This document shows positions 17,744-27,787 of a stretch of DNA of 64,000 nt, in pieces. Within the stretch, counting starts at the first letter, position 1, and every line of letters begins with the position of its first letter. The stretch covers positions 121,002-185,001 of the forward strand of contig CATLPD010000004.1 in NCBI GenBank assembly GCA_950054485.1. The letters run 5' to 3'. Under the pieces are notes generated by a model that was not told the DNA's origin, did no database searches, and saw only the letters and a list, made by a program, of their open reading frames with translations. The DNA is from an uncultured Alphaproteobacteria bacterium. Its GTDB lineage: Bacteria > Pseudomonadota > Alphaproteobacteria > Micavibrionales > CSBR16-224. The translations under genes and the position numbers were made by a program.

Positions 17744-20002
17744 ATGTCCATGAGCACAGAAACCGAAGCCTTTGACGTTATTGATCGCGATTTCAGCGAT
17801 ATATTGGGGGAGAAATATCTCTCCTATGCGCTATCGACGATTATGTCGCGATCACTGCCGGATGTGCGCGATGGTTTAAAGCCTGTACATAGGCGTTTGC
17901 TGTATGCGATGTCGCAATTGAACCTGAAGCCTGAATTATCCCCCAAAAAATGTGCGCGTGTTGTCGGTGATGTCATCGGTAAATTTCACCCGCATGGTGA
18001 TACGGCAGTCTATGATGCGATGGTGCGTTTGGCGCAGGATTTTGCGGTGCGCTATCCGTTGGTCGACGGGCAGGGGAACTTCGGTAACATTGATGGCGAT
18101 AATGCAGCTGCCATGCGATATACCGAAGCGCGTATGACGTCAGTCGCCATTCTGCTTTTGGAACAGATCGACGAAGACACGGTTGATTTCCGCGAAACCT
18201 ATGATGGCGAGGGCAAAGAGCCCGTAGTCATGCCCGCAAACTTTCCAAACCTGCTGGCGAATGGAGGATCGGGTATTGCTGTCGGAATGGCCTGTTCAAT
18301 TCCGCCGCATAACGTTGCCGAACTATGTGATGCATCCATCCTATTGATCGATAATCCTGTAGCGGATACGTCCGAACTTATGCAGTTTATCAAAGGGCCC
18401 GATTTCCCGACGGGTGGGACGTTGGTTGAAAGCCAAGACAGTATTCTGGAATCCTATAAAACAGGTCGCGGCGGCTTTAAAGTGCGCGCCAAGTGGGAGC
18501 GGGAAGAGCTGAAACAGGGCCTTTACCAGATCGTCATTACAGAGATTCCCTATCAGGTACAAAAATCGCGCCTGATCGAAAAAACTGCCGAATTGATCCA
18601 GAATAAAAAAATTCCGTTGCTGGATGATGTGAATGATGAGTCAACCGAAGACATCCGTATCGTTCTGACACCGAAAAACAGAAATGTTGATGAAAACATA
18701 TTGATGGAATGGCTGTTCAAAAATACGGAGCTGGAAAGCCGTATTTCCCTGAATATGAATGTTCTGGACGGTGGTGTAACACCCCGTGTCATGTCACTGA
18801 AAGAAGTTCTGGAAGCCTTTATTGATCATCGCCGTGATGTTCTGGTACGCCGTTCGAATTACCGTTTGGGCAAAATTGCTGACCGTTTGGAAGTTCTGCT
18901 GGGATATCTGGTCGCCTATTTAAATCTGGATGAGGTTATTAAAATTATCCGTACAGAAGACGAGCCGAAACAAGTTCTGATGAGCCGTTTCGAGTTGTCG
19001 GATGCGCAGGCCGATGCGATTTTAAATATGCGCCTTCGCGCTTTGCGCAAATTGGAAGAAATCGAAATCCGTAAAGAGCATCAGGAACTGCTGGCTGAAA
19101 AAGAAGAGCTGGAGAAACTGCTGAATTCGCGCCAACGCCAGATGACAGTGATTAAACGCCAGATCCATTCCGTGCGCGAACAGTTTTCTGAGGAAACAGA
19201 ATTGGGCAAACGCCGTACCATCATCGGCGAGGCGGTTGAAAGCATCGAAATTCCGACAGAAAGCATGATCGAAAAAGAACCGATTACGGTGGTATGCTCT
19301 GACAAAGGGTGGATCCGCGCGATGAAAGGCCATCTGGAGGCTGATAAGATTGCGGAATTGAAATACAAGGATGGTGATCTTGAAAAATTTGCCTTCCATG
19401 CCGAGACTACTGATAAAATTATCATCTTCGCAACCAATGGCCGCTTTTATACGGTTGCAGCGAACGATTTGCCTGCCGGACGTGGCTATGGCGAGCCGCT
19501 ACGTTTGATGATGGATTTGCCGAATGATGCCGACTTTGTCACGTTATTCAAATTCGAACCACAGCATAAACTGCTGGTCGCATCAGATGCGGGCTATGGA
19601 TTTATCGTTAAGCAGGAAGATATCGAAGCGCAAACCAAAAACGGTAAGCAAATCCTGAATGTTAAAGGTGATGTTGAAGCCAAGGTTTGTGTGCCCGTTT
19701 ACGATGGCGATGATCACGTGGCCACAATCGGTGATAACCGTAAAATGCTGATTTTCCCACTGGAAGAACTGCCCGAAATGTCACGCGGTAAGGGGGTAAT
19801 CTTGCAGCGCATTAAAGGTGGCCATTTATCTGACGCCAAAACATTCAAGCTGGAAGACGGCCTCAGTTGGACAACAGGTGCAGGTACGCGCGTCGAGCAA
19901 AAGGTTGCCCCCTGGATTGGCAAGCGTGCGCAGGCCGGACGCCTACCACCCAATGGTTTCCCACGCGCGAATAGCTTTTCAACCGTATTGTTGGATAAAT
20001 AA
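17744..20002 (+). CDS. parC: DNA topoisomerase IV subunit A
   Basis: ParC cleaves and rejoins DNA to decatenate chromosomes, together with ParE. The 752 residues start with [35 protein letters not shown], carry the catalytic tyrosine in [11 protein letters not shown] near residue 125, and end with a shortened beta-propeller-like C-terminal domain. The length is that of ParC rather than GyrA. A second ATG at 17750 could also serve. The recO-parC adjacency suggests one transcript. Confidence 0.95.
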   Translation: MSMSTETEAFDVIDRDFSDILGEKYLSYALSTIMSRSLPDVRDGLKPVHRRLLYAMSQLNLKPELSPKKCARVVGDVIGKFHPHGDTAVYDAMVRLAQDFAVRYPLVDGQGNFGNIDGDNAAAMRYTEARMTSVAILLLEQIDEDTVDFRETYDGEGKEPVVMPANFPNLLANGGSGIAVGMACSIPPHNVAELCDASILLIDNPVADTSELMQFIKGPDFPTGGTLVESQDSILESYKTGRGGFKVRAKWEREELKQGLYQIVITEIPYQVQKSRLIEKTAELIQNKKIPLLDDVNDESTEDIRIVLTPKNRNVDENILMEWLFKNTELESRISLNMNVLDGGVTPRVMSLKEVLEAFIDHRRDVLVRRSNYRLGKIADRLEVLLGYLVAYLNLDEVIKIIRTEDEPKQVLMSRFELSDAQADAILNMRLRALRKLEEIEIRKEHQELLAEKEELEKLLNSRQRQMTVIKRQIHSVREQFSEETELGKRRTIIGEAVESIEIPTESMIEKEPITVVCSDKGWIRAMKGHLEADKIAELKYKDGDLEKFAFHAETTDKIIIFATNGRFYTVAANDLPAGRGYGEPLRLMMDLPNDADFVTLFKFEPQHKLLVASDAGYGFIVKQEDIEAQTKNGKQILNVKGDVEAKVCVPVYDGDDHVATIGDNRKMLIFPLEELPEMSRGKGVILQRIKGGHLSDAKTFKLEDGLSWTTGAGTRVEQKVAPWIGKRAQAGRLPPNGFPRANSFSTVLLDK

Positions 20003-20003
20003 A

Positions 20004-20318
20004 CTATCGCGCCAATAAGACGTGGTAAAAACTATAGTAGAATGGGGAGCCGTTCCAAAAACGGTAGCATCCTGAACGTTGACCGACATAATTTACCTCA
20101 TCTGCGAGACCAACACCGATTTTACTATTATTCCCAAAGGTGTAATAAAGATACATACCGTCCATTGTATAGTTTCCATGATAGTAAGCTGCCCGATTAT
20201 CAACATTATATATCGTGCTATCACCTAAAAATTTTTTATTTAACGCTGCACATACGTCTTCTTTAATAAAGCTGGCATAGAAAATCAAAAATAAAGCATT
20301 TCCTTTTTCGTTATTCAT
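20004..20318 (-). pseudogene. Truncated pilin-like surface protein (possible internal deletion)
   Basis: A 104-residue frame starts MNNEKGNALFLIF. That N-terminus is the lead I associate with a family of alphaproteobacterial pilin-like proteins that begin with 'NEKGNALFLIL' followed by a long hydrophobic helix. Here the helix stops after about five hydrophobic residues and the frame jumps to IKEDVCAALNKKF, while the end (SGCYRFWNGSPFYYSFYHVLLAR) looks like a normal carboxy end. The simplest reading is an in-frame internal deletion leaving a non-functional remnant. It could instead be a small real protein. It is convergent with parC, 1 bp apart. Confidence 0.45.
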
Positions 20319-20362
20319 TCATATATAATAACTGAACAATGAGGCAAAAATAAGGCAAAACT

Positions 20363-20731
20363 ATGATAAAAATCTTATCGCAATCAACAGAAGAAATATT
20401 GGCAATCAAAATTTCGGGTACGTTAACGCACGATGACTACGAGGATTTTATACCGCTGTTGGATGCTAAGATTCAGGATGGCGACCATATCTATCTGTTG
20501 GCCGATATTACAGAATTTAAAGGCATGACGGCGCATGCTGTGATGGATGATTTTTTTGCGAGCGTAAAATACTGGCCGAATTTCGAGGCTGTGGCCGTTG
20601 TCGGGACCAAAAGCTGGGAGAAGATGCTGACAACATTTGGCAATTACCTGAGCCCTGCGCACGCTAAATATTTTGAAGCAAGCGAAATGCCGCAAGCCTG
20701 GCGCTGGCTGGAAGACGAGCTTTCAGATTAA
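20363..20731 (+). CDS. SpoIIAA/STAS-like (CRAL-TRIO-fold) protein
   Basis: A 122-residue protein with alternating strands and helices resembling the SpoIIAA-like family (IKISGTLTHDDYEDFIPLLDAKI, then LLADITEFKGM and AVVGTKSWEKML, and an end WRWLEDEL). Members are small soluble proteins often sitting near membrane or signalling genes. The role is unknown. It is convergent with motB, with 2 bp between. Confidence 0.75.
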   Translation: MIKILSQSTEEILAIKISGTLTHDDYEDFIPLLDAKIQDGDHIYLLADITEFKGMTAHAVMDDFFASVKYWPNFEAVAVVGTKSWEKMLTTFGNYLSPAHAKYFEASEMPQAWRWLEDELSD

Positions 20732-20733
20732 AA

Positions 20734-21723
20734 TCACGGGAAATAAATAATACCTTCTTCGCGCTTGCGAATTTCAGGCTCGGGTGGTGCTTTTTTCTGG
20801 CGCGCCTTTTCTTTGGCTTTTGCGCTTTCAAGTCCGGGGGCAATCGATTCTTTTAGCAACATGACAGTAATGCGGCGGTTTTTTGGCGAAAACGGATCTT
20901 CAACGATCAGGGGTTCGCGCGCGCCTTTACCCATCACATTTTCAATACGTTTGATATCAAGACCTGCTGTCGTCATGACGCGGCGGCTGGCATTTGCACG
21001 GTCGGCCGATAATTCCCAGTTTGTGTAATTGGCGCCGATGCCAAACGGGCGGGCATCTGTGTGCCCCCGAACAGAAATCATATTCGGCATATCCTGAATA
21101 ACGGTCGAGACCAGTTTCAAAAGCTTTATGGCTTCGGGCAGGGGCTGCGCACTGGCAACGGGGAACATCGGCTTGCCTTCCTGATCAATGATCTGGATGC
21201 GTAGACCTTCGGGTGTCATATCAATCAAAAGGTTTTGGGCAACCTCCTGCAGCTCAGGCACGGTTTCAATTGCCTGACGCAGTTGATCTTCGACTTGCTC
21301 GAAACGTTCTTGTTCGCGGCGTAACTGTTCGGCGCTCAGCTTTTCGTCTTCGACCTCCTGCAGGTCCAATTCTTCCTTGTTTGCAGCGTCAATCGTTTCG
21401 CCGGATGGTGTAATCGCATAATCGACAACCGGTTCCGCATTATCTGTCAGGGCGCCTTCATCTGCCATGGTTGTCCCACCAAGGACACCGCCAGACCCAC
21501 TGACCGATTCAGCAATGCGCGGATCAGCAGGGGAGAAATAGGCAGAGATCATGAGCTTTTGTTCGTCTGTGGTGACGGATAGCAACCATAGCAATAAAAA
21601 GAACGCCATCATCGCGGTCACAAAGTCGGCATAGGCCACTTTCCAGGCGCCGCCATGGTGGCCGCCGCTGACCTTTTTGACTTTTTTGACAATGATTATC
21701 GGTGCTTTTTCGTCGTCTGCCAC
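20734..21723 (-). CDS. motB: Flagellar motor stator protein MotB
   Basis: MotB anchors the stator to peptidoglycan and couples proton flow to rotation. The 329 residues contain the N-terminal membrane helix GGAWKVAYADFVTAMMAFFLLLWL (about 24-48) with the essential proton-carrying Asp near position 33, a disordered Glu/Gln-rich linker, and a C-terminal OmpA-like domain (VRGHTDARPFG, then NWELSADRANASRRVM). It lies 9 bp after motA in one transcript. The window otherwise has no flagellar genes. Confidence 0.95.
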   Translation of the reverse strand: MADDEKAPIIIVKKVKKVSGGHHGGAWKVAYADFVTAMMAFFLLLWLLSVTTDEQKLMISAYFSPADPRIAESVSGSGGVLGGTTMADEGALTDNAEPVVDYAITPSGETIDAANKEELDLQEVEDEKLSAEQLRREQERFEQVEDQLRQAIETVPELQEVAQNLLIDMTPEGLRIQIIDQEGKPMFPVASAQPLPEAIKLLKLVSTVIQDMPNMISVRGHTDARPFGIGANYTNWELSADRANASRRVMTTAGLDIKRIENVMGKGAREPLIVEDPFSPKNRRITVMLLKESIAPGLESAKAKEKARQKKAPPEPEIRKREEGIIYFP

Positions 21724-21732
21724 GCTAACCCC

Positions 21733-22599
21733 TTATGCTTTTGGCAATTGTACGTTCTGCGTTGCTTCCTCTACCTCAAGGAATGTGGGCTGCGTATCAT
21801 GCAGCAAAATCTTGCGGCCGAATTCAACCGCAACCTGTGGCGCCGCCCCTTGCAGGAAGGCCAGAATACATACTTTGATACAGTGATAATATTTCAGTTC
21901 TGCCTGATTGCGCTCGGCAACGGCGTTTGCCATCGGGCCGATAAATCCATAAGACAACCAGACACCCAGGAATGTACCCACCAACGCGCCACCAATCAGC
22001 TTACCCAGAATTTCGGGGGGTTCAGTAATTGATCCCATTGTTTTAATAACACCCAGAACCGCAGCCACAATACCCAGCGCCGGCATACCATCGGCCATGG
22101 TCTGGATGGCGTGTGCCGTATGCATTTTTTCCTGTTCCATGGTTTCCAGCTCGGCGTCCATCAGGGCTTCAAGTTCGTGCGGGTTTTCGGAACCCAGCGA
22201 GATAATGCGCAGATAGTCACAAACAAATGTGACGGCGCGTTTATCGTTATAAAATGTCGTGAATTGCTGGAAAATCTCACTGTCTTCCGGATTTTCAATA
22301 TGGTTTTCCAAAGCCAGCCAGCCTTTGGTGCGTGCCATTTTAAAGACGGAATACATCATGCTGAGCAATTCCATATATTCGTCTTTGCCGTATTTATCTT
22401 TTTTGTAAATCTGTTTCAGGTCCGTCAGGGACTGTTTTACAGTATGAACAGAGTTCGCGACCAGATAGGCCATGATGGCTGATCCGAAAATGATGACAAG
22501 TTCGAACGGCTGGTTCAAAACGGCCAGTTTACCGCCCATTGCAACGTATCCGCCCAGTGTACAGGCGATAACTCCTATATTTCCGATAACCTTAATCAT
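21733..22599 (-). CDS. motA: Flagellar motor stator protein MotA
   Basis: MotA forms the proton channel of the flagellar stator with MotB. The 288 residues have four membrane helices with the large cytosolic loop between helices 2 and 3. The MotA signature region AVLGVIKTMGSITEPPEILGKLIGGALVGTFLGVWLSYGF lies around 190-230. The length is typical of the longer MotA class found in proton-driven motors of proteobacteria. It is first in a motA-motB pair. Confidence 0.95.
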   Translation of the reverse strand: MIKVIGNIGVIACTLGGYVAMGGKLAVLNQPFELVIIFGSAIMAYLVANSVHTVKQSLTDLKQIYKKDKYGKDEYMELLSMMYSVFKMARTKGWLALENHIENPEDSEIFQQFTTFYNDKRAVTFVCDYLRIISLGSENPHELEALMDAELETMEQEKMHTAHAIQTMADGMPALGIVAAVLGVIKTMGSITEPPEILGKLIGGALVGTFLGVWLSYGFIGPMANAVAERNQAELKYYHCIKVCILAFLQGAAPQVAVEFGRKILLHDTQPTFLEVEEATQNVQLPKA

Positions 22600-22709
22600 T
22601 GAAGACCCAAGATGTGAAACCCGCTACTTTTTATTCGAGACCAGAAATCTCTTTTTATTATTATTCATGATAAACAGTTAATCTTCAATGAAATAAACCG
22701 ATTTTTCGA

Positions 22710-23624
22710 TTATTCAAAAAAAGAATGGACCAAATCATGAATTAAAGTACGTGTTTTACCGTTTAAGCCATTATTGGGGTTGTATTCAACGATTTCCAGC
22801 CCATGGAAATCAGGGTGATTGCCAAGACCTTTAAATGCTTTCAAGGCCCGCTCCGCGCGCACGCCGTTTTCTTCGGGTGTGCCGACGCCGGGGGCATCTT
22901 CGGGGTCGAACCCATCAAGATCAATAGATACGCCAAAACCTTTACAGTTTTTTTGTATATGTTCTATGGCTTCGTCATAAACGGTTTGAAATCCCCGCGC
23001 TTTCACGTCTTCTGCCATATAGCATTTGATACCGTGGGTTTTGATATATTCTTCTTCGCCGGGCTCGAAACTGCGGATGCCGATCAGGACAATATGTTCG
23101 GCTTTCAGTTTTTTCTTGTCCGTTATAAGCTTTGTAAATTCGTCAGCGCCTTCGCCTGTAATCGATGCAACGGGCATTCCGTGCCACCAGCCGCCCCATT
23201 TACCTTGTTCTGACGTTTTGGGTGTATGCGCATCCATATGGGCATCTATCCAGATGAGGCCGAATTCTTCTTCCATCTCAAGTGCGGAAACAACGCCAGA
23301 CCAAGTGCCGATGGCAGATGAATGATCACCACCGATTACAATCGGTAGAACCCCGTTTTTTGTATCTTTATAGCATCGGTCGGCAAGTTTTTTGACAGAG
23401 GTGACAGTATGGTCAAAAGTCTCATGCTTGGTTTTATAGGTGCTGCGGTCACCTAGGTCTCTCAGTTTTAAATCTGTTAGAATAGTGCTGAACCCCTGTG
23501 GAAGTCTTTCGCTAATTTTATCCATTTGTGCCGCTTCCGGGCCGTCCTGACAGCCGTAATCCGCGCATCCCCAACCGCAATCATAAAGGATGAAATCCAG
23601 AGTGCGTGCCGTACTTTGTTGCAT
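22710..23624 (-). CDS. Arginase/agmatinase-family ureohydrolase
   Basis: A 304-residue ureohydrolase with all manganese-binding motifs: GGDHSSAIGTWSG near residue 97, WIDAHMDAHTP near 125, and SIDLDGFDPEDAPGVGTPE near 225. The last segment is nearer to arginase than to agmatinase, giving urea and ornithine from arginine. Formiminoglutamase and other substrates cannot be excluded. A leftward standalone gene, with the 2OG oxygenase divergent 54 bp away. Confidence 0.85.
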   Translation of the reverse strand: MQQSTARTLDFILYDCGWGCADYGCQDGPEAAQMDKISERLPQGFSTILTDLKLRDLGDRSTYKTKHETFDHTVTSVKKLADRCYKDTKNGVLPIVIGGDHSSAIGTWSGVVSALEMEEEFGLIWIDAHMDAHTPKTSEQGKWGGWWHGMPVASITGEGADEFTKLITDKKKLKAEHIVLIGIRSFEPGEEEYIKTHGIKCYMAEDVKARGFQTVYDEAIEHIQKNCKGFGVSIDLDGFDPEDAPGVGTPEENGVRAERALKAFKGLGNHPDFHGLEIVEYNPNNGLNGKTRTLIHDLVHSFFE

Positions 23625-23678
23625 TTAAAACCTAACTTTGTTATGTAAGATGTGTTTATTTGCTAGGTGATATAAATA

Positions 23679-24605
23679 ATGCCCCAGAAAAAAAAGGTCA
23701 AGTTACATCATGAGGCCGAGCTGCCCATCATTGATGTTAATATGTTCAAAAATGGCAACGCGACACAGCGCAGTGTGATTGTTCAGCAGATTATGTCTGC
23801 TTGCGAAACATATGGTTTTTTTTACATCCAGAATCATGGGATCGCGATAGATCAAATCGAGCAGGCTTTCGCCCAATCGCATTTATTTTTTGATCGCCCG
23901 TTGGAATTCAAAAACCAGTACTCTATAGAAAAAAGTGATCGTTTTCAGGGGTACGAGCCCCAAACGATTACAGAAAGCAAAGAAGCCTATGTTCTGGGAC
24001 CCGAGCGTGACACTGATGACCCGCTGGTGCAAAAGGGCGTGAAATACCACGGCGCGAATATGTGGCCCGATCTGGAGGGATGGAAATCTGTAATGTCGGA
24101 TCAGATGCATGAAATGTTGGACTTGGCAAAACTTTTGAATAGGGCTTTGGCCTTAGGGCTTGGCGTTTCTGAAGACTATTTCGACAGGCTGTCGACGGAC
24201 CCTATGTGCGCACTGCGTCTATTGCACTATCCTGCGGGACAGAACAGGGCAGGGATTGAAGACCACACGGATTGGGGTGCGCTGAGTTTGTTGATTCAGG
24301 ACGATACACCGGGTCTGGAAATTCTGACCAAAACGGAAGAATGGGCTGTCATTCCGCCGGTCAGAGATACTATTATTGTGAATATCGGCGAGATGGTGGA
24401 GATTTGGACCAATGGACGTTTTAAAGCGACGCCGCACAGAGTTTTCAACCATTCGGGACGCCCGCGATATTCTATTGCCTTTTTTCTGGATATGGATCAT
24501 GATGCTATATTGCAACCTGTTGATAAGGTTGAACAATCAAAGTACAGGCCTATCAGGGTCAGCGACTTTATAGATCAAATGCATGAACGTGATTACGGAG
24601 GATGA
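23679..24605 (+). CDS. 2-oxoglutarate/Fe(II) oxygenase of the isopenicillin N synthase family
   Basis: A 308-residue non-haem iron oxygenase with an N-terminal DIOX_N region ([24 protein letters not shown]) and a C-terminal double-stranded beta-helix holding the iron ligands in [15 protein letters not shown] and HRVFN, plus the 2-oxoglutarate-binding RYSIAFF. Substrates in bacteria are mostly unknown. mscL overlaps by 4 bp (ATGA), so they are translationally coupled. Confidence 0.88.
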   Translation: MPQKKKVKLHHEAELPIIDVNMFKNGNATQRSVIVQQIMSACETYGFFYIQNHGIAIDQIEQAFAQSHLFFDRPLEFKNQYSIEKSDRFQGYEPQTITESKEAYVLGPERDTDDPLVQKGVKYHGANMWPDLEGWKSVMSDQMHEMLDLAKLLNRALALGLGVSEDYFDRLSTDPMCALRLLHYPAGQNRAGIEDHTDWGALSLLIQDDTPGLEILTKTEEWAVIPPVRDTIIVNIGEMVEIWTNGRFKATPHRVFNHSGRPRYSIAFFLDMDHDAILQPVDKVEQSKYRPIRVSDFIDQMHERDYGG

Positions 24606-25033
24606 GCATGTTTAACGAATTTAAAAAATTTATTGCCCGCGGTAACGTTATCGATATGGCTGTCGGTATCATTATCGGTGCGGCTTTCACAACAGTTGTT
24701 AAATCAATGGTTGATGATGTGATTATGCCGGTTATCGGTCTTTTTACAGGTAACATTGATTTCAGTAACAAGTTCATTAATTTGGGCGAGGGCACATTTG
24801 AAACGCTTAAGGCGGCTCAGGATGCGGGCGCCGCAACATTGAACTATGGTATGTTCCTGAATGCTGTTTTGACATTCCTGATTGTCGCTTTTGCGGTCTT
24901 TTTGTTGGTTAAAGGTGTTAACGAGTTAAAAGAACGCGCTGCAAAAGAAGAGAAAAAAGAAGAAAAGAAAGCGCCGCCACAGGATGTTGTTCTGTTGACG
25001 GAAATCCGCGATCTTTTGAAAAAGAAAAAATAA
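24602..25033 (+). CDS. mscL: Large-conductance mechanosensitive channel
   Basis: MscL opens under membrane tension to release solutes during hypo-osmotic shock. The N-terminal helix and TM1 read [23 protein letters not shown]2 lies near residues 85-107, and a Lys/Glu-rich cytosolic helix ends the protein. The 143-residue length is standard. The ATG at 24608 (MFNEFKK) gives the usual family start, two codons inside the annotated one. A terminator follows. Confidence 0.95.
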   Translation: MSMFNEFKKFIARGNVIDMAVGIIIGAAFTTVVKSMVDDVIMPVIGLFTGNIDFSNKFINLGEGTFETLKAAQDAGAATLNYGMFLNAVLTFLIVAFAVFLLVKGVNELKERAAKEEKKEEKKAPPQDVVLLTEIRDLLKKKK

Positions 25034-25050
25034 AAACGGATCATATCATT

Positions 25051-25083
25051 AAAAAAGCCGGTCTTTGTGTCGGCTTTTTTTTC
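25051..25083 (+). terminator. Intrinsic terminator after mscL
   Basis: A near-perfect stem, AAAAAAGCCG at 25051-25060 pairing with CGGCTTTTTT at 25071-25080, is followed by more T residues. It lies 18 bp after the mscL stop, ending the oxygenase-mscL transcript. Confidence 0.88.
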
Positions 25084-25203
25084 GCGCTGGGGTTGGCCTA
25101 TGTTAATCCATTGTTAAGTAGAAATAGGGTATGATTTATCTAGGAAGCTGTGTCTTCTGCATGCAGGCAATCATGCCTGCATAGCTGTGCCGGAGAATAC
25201 GGT

Positions 25204-26028
25204 ATGGTGGGATATTATCAGTTTGGCGGATCGTCATATTCGTCGCAGCAGCTGACGCAGTTAAATCAACTGTCTATCAGAATGAACAGCATTCTATCTA
25301 ATTCTTATACCGAGCGCGCAACGTTGGCTGCCCGTGCTACGTACAACAAAGCCCTTTCAGATATAGGTAATCGTGCCAGATCAGAAGTTTCATCAAGATC
25401 TGCAGAGGTCGAGATTGATTTCAGCCAGAAATATAAGGACATTCTCGAGAAAAATATCGCTAAAGATAAAGAACGCCTTGTCAGAAAACAGGAGGCCATC
25501 AATAAAAAGCTAAGCGAAGTAAACAAACTTGATAGCAACGATTTAAACGTAAAACGTCAAAAGGGTCTTTTGAAACTTGAATTGGCAGAAATTAAGCTTG
25601 AGATATTGCAAAAAACGGGTGTGAACCAAACACCAAAGCTTCGTGCAAACCAGCTGCAAGCCATTGTAAACAACATACAGTCAGCCATTGGTAGCTATAC
25701 AAGCGGGTCTATTCAGGAACAAGCACCCAGCCAGAGTGAAATCCCAGAAGGGGGTAGCCTGAAAACGACGACAAGAATCAAAAGTCTGGATGATATAACC
25801 TTTGAGGAGCGGGCAAAGAAGCTTTTGACTCGTATGCGGTCTGCGATCAGGTCTGAAAAATTGGCCTATGCGGGGTTAAAAGGGGTGGATTATACAAACA
25901 GCTTTATTTCCTTGAATAAAGCGAGCAGCGAGATGTTTAAAACTGAGAAAATGTATAATGATCTGGTTACGCAACTGAATACTCGCCAAAGCTATAGAAT
26001 TGTACAACCTGTTGATATTTCTGTCTGA
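25204..26028 (+). CDS. Unknown helical protein, about 274 aa
   Basis: I do not recognise a family. The start at 25204 (MVGYYQFGGSS) has GGAG about 10 bp upstream. An ATG-like lead from 25150 is Cys-rich and unlikely. After a short Gly/Tyr/Ser/Gln lead the protein is nearly all helical and charged (residues about 25-160), with repeated Lys/Glu coiled-coil patterns, then a Ser/Gln-rich linker and a second helical part. There is no signal peptide or membrane span. It stands alone between mscL and tRNA-Asn. Confidence 0.65.
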   Translation: MVGYYQFGGSSYSSQQLTQLNQLSIRMNSILSNSYTERATLAARATYNKALSDIGNRARSEVSSRSAEVEIDFSQKYKDILEKNIAKDKERLVRKQEAINKKLSEVNKLDSNDLNVKRQKGLLKLELAEIKLEILQKTGVNQTPKLRANQLQAIVNNIQSAIGSYTSGSIQEQAPSQSEIPEGGSLKTTTRIKSLDDITFEERAKKLLTRMRSAIRSEKLAYAGLKGVDYTNSFISLNKASSEMFKTEKMYNDLVTQLNTRQSYRIVQPVDISV

Positions 26029-26071
26029 TAAAGCGGCATCATATTTTTTTAGAAAAAAAGTTGAAAAAAAC

Positions 26072-26099
26072 TTGCCTTTTTATACCTAGTCGGTATACA
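26072..26099 (+). promoter_or_regulatory. Sigma-70-like promoter of tRNA-Asn
   Basis: TTGCCT at 26072-26077 and TATACA at 26094-26099 with a 16-bp spacer, ending 13 bp before the tRNA. The -10 hexamer is close to consensus. Pattern match only. Confidence 0.6.
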
Positions 26100-26112
26100 T
26101 TCTTATTCGTGT

Positions 26113-26187
26113 TCCCTGGTAGCTCAGCGGTAGAGCAGTTGACTGTTAATCAATTGGTCGCAAGTTCGATCCTTGCCCAGGGAGCCA
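26113..26187 (+). tRNA. tRNA-Asn (GUU)
   Basis: A 75-nt tRNA. The acceptor TCCCTGG pairs with CCAGGGA, with discriminator G and encoded CCA at 26185-26187. The anticodon loop CTGTTAA holds GTT, and the D-arm and T-arm (loop TTCGATC) fold canonically. Confidence 0.97.
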
Positions 26188-26237
26188 TTTTCTTCCCCCG
26201 TAATCACGAAAAATAAATCTTACTGATGATGTGCAGT

Positions 26238-26588
26238 TTATGCAGCCAAATCATTGAGGTTGTCGCTGTTGGAAACATTGTTTTGTTTCCGAGCAACGCT
26301 GTCTACGTCCTGATTTAGTAGGGCGGCTAATAAATCATCGGCAACACCAAACCACTGATCCGCAGCAATTAAAGCGATATTATCTTGTGTGGCGCGCACG
26401 CTGTATTTGACGTTTTTATTAATGGCGCGGCGGAACATTACGGATTTGTATGTTATTTCAGTAATCTTCTGACCATTTTCTGTGCGCGTGTTAACAGCAA
26501 AGCCATCCATACACGTATCAGTGGGCAGGCAATCATACAGATCAAAGACGCTGGCAATTTTTTTGATTTTCAAATCCTGAATGTACAT
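26238..26588 (-). CDS. Hypothetical protein, 116 aa
   Basis: I do not recognise this protein. It begins MYIQDLKIKKIASVFDLYDCLP, is mixed alpha/beta, and has no signal or membrane segment. A good ribosome site (AAAGGA) lies upstream of the ATG. The end is Asn/Asp-rich. It is read leftward between tRNA-Asn and the patatin gene, with about 55 bp to the latter. Confidence 0.6.
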   Translation of the reverse strand: MYIQDLKIKKIASVFDLYDCLPTDTCMDGFAVNTRTENGQKITEITYKSVMFRRAINKNVKYSVRATQDNIALIAADQWFGVADDLLAALLNQDVDSVARKQNNVSNSDNLNDLAA

Positions 26589-26644
26589 GACATATCCTTT
26601 CCTAAATTTAGCTTATAGCAATCTACAATAAAATAAAGATTATG

Positions 26645-27730
26645 TCAAGTAGATTTGCTCTTGCTCGGTTTACGTTTTTTGACAGGCTTGTCTGAATTTG
26701 AGCTTCCAAAGCCGGTAAAGGTGCTTTTGACACCAATATTATCATAGTTTTCTTTAATCCATTTATCCGCGGCCTGATAGCCTGCGTCACGCAGTTCGTA
26801 TAAGTGATGGCGGTCAAAACACAGCGAATGGTTTGGAATCGCTTTACCGGGATGAAGCTCGTCGATATTAATCATATGGGTGTGAATGGTTTTCAGTCCT
26901 ATTTTTGCGGCTTCTGCCGGGTGATCCGTGATGCGTTGGTTGTCTTTTTGAATAGACTCTATATCTTTACGGACCGAATTGTTGCAAAACATATCAACCA
27001 ACTTGTTCAGCGGGTTGGCTTTTTCTTCAGCTTTCATCTGTTGATAGGGGAATGTCTGGATAACAATAATGTCATCGCCGTTTTTCAAAGGTTCAATTGC
27101 CGGGTTATCAGACATTGCGCCGTCCCAATATTTTCTGCCGCCTATTTCAACGGCACCAATTACGCCAGGTATTGCGCAGGATGCCATAACTGCCTTTTCG
27201 CAGATTTCCTGACGGCCAAATACGCGCGGGGTATTATCGGCAATGTCTGTCGCGCAGACAAATACCGGTACACCGTCTTTTTTGGTGCGCAGGGCTTCGA
27301 AATCGATTTGCTCTTTGATCAGGGTGTCGATATTGCCCAGAATACGTGAAAGCACGCCCATGGCTGCAGCATGGACATTCGCCTGCGTTTTTCGGATAAC
27401 ATCAAAGCGGTCGTATTTGTTGATACTGGCGGCAAAAGAGCTGAATTTGCGCGAAAAAAAGCTGCTAGGCTTACCGATAAGGGGGATTTGTTTCAAGGCT
27501 TCGTCATAGCATTGGGCCTCGAGCACCTCATTCAGCTTTTGAATGGCGCCTTGGCGGCCGCCTTCATCCATACCTGCGGCACATGCAACCGACATAATAG
27601 ACCCTGCGCTGGCGCCTGACAGGCCGGTGATTTCAAAACGGTCATCTTCAAGAATTCTGATAAGAGCGCCACATTCTATCGCGCCCAAGGCGCCGCCAGC
27701 CTGTAATGCCAACTTGATCTTTTTTGTCAT
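26645..27730 (-). CDS. Patatin-like phospholipase
   Basis: A 361-residue patatin-domain protein. It has the oxyanion loop (LALQAGGALGAIECGAL), the serine motif GASAG near residue 42 (TGLSGASAGSIMS) and the catalytic Asp in WDGAMSDNP near 205. It also has a basic, Lys/Ser-rich C-terminal tail. Such proteins hydrolyse lipids and many bacterial members are secreted effectors or membrane-lipid hydrolases. The start at 27730 follows AAGGA. The frame stays open to 27817, but that lead lacks a ribosome site and looks like spacer. Confidence 0.9.
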   Translation of the reverse strand: MTKKIKLALQAGGALGAIECGALIRILEDDRFEITGLSGASAGSIMSVACAAGMDEGGRQGAIQKLNEVLEAQCYDEALKQIPLIGKPSSFFSRKFSSFAASINKYDRFDVIRKTQANVHAAAMGVLSRILGNIDTLIKEQIDFEALRTKKDGVPVFVCATDIADNTPRVFGRQEICEKAVMASCAIPGVIGAVEIGGRKYWDGAMSDNPAIEPLKNGDDIIVIQTFPYQQMKAEEKANPLNKLVDMFCNNSVRKDIESIQKDNQRITDHPAEAAKIGLKTIHTHMINIDELHPGKAIPNHSLCFDRHHLYELRDAGYQAADKWIKENYDNIGVKSTFTGFGSSNSDKPVKKRKPSKSKST

Positions 27731-27787
27731 TGTCGAGTATCCTTTTATTATCAGATAAACATATCCAAGAAGCACGGAATTGTCAAT

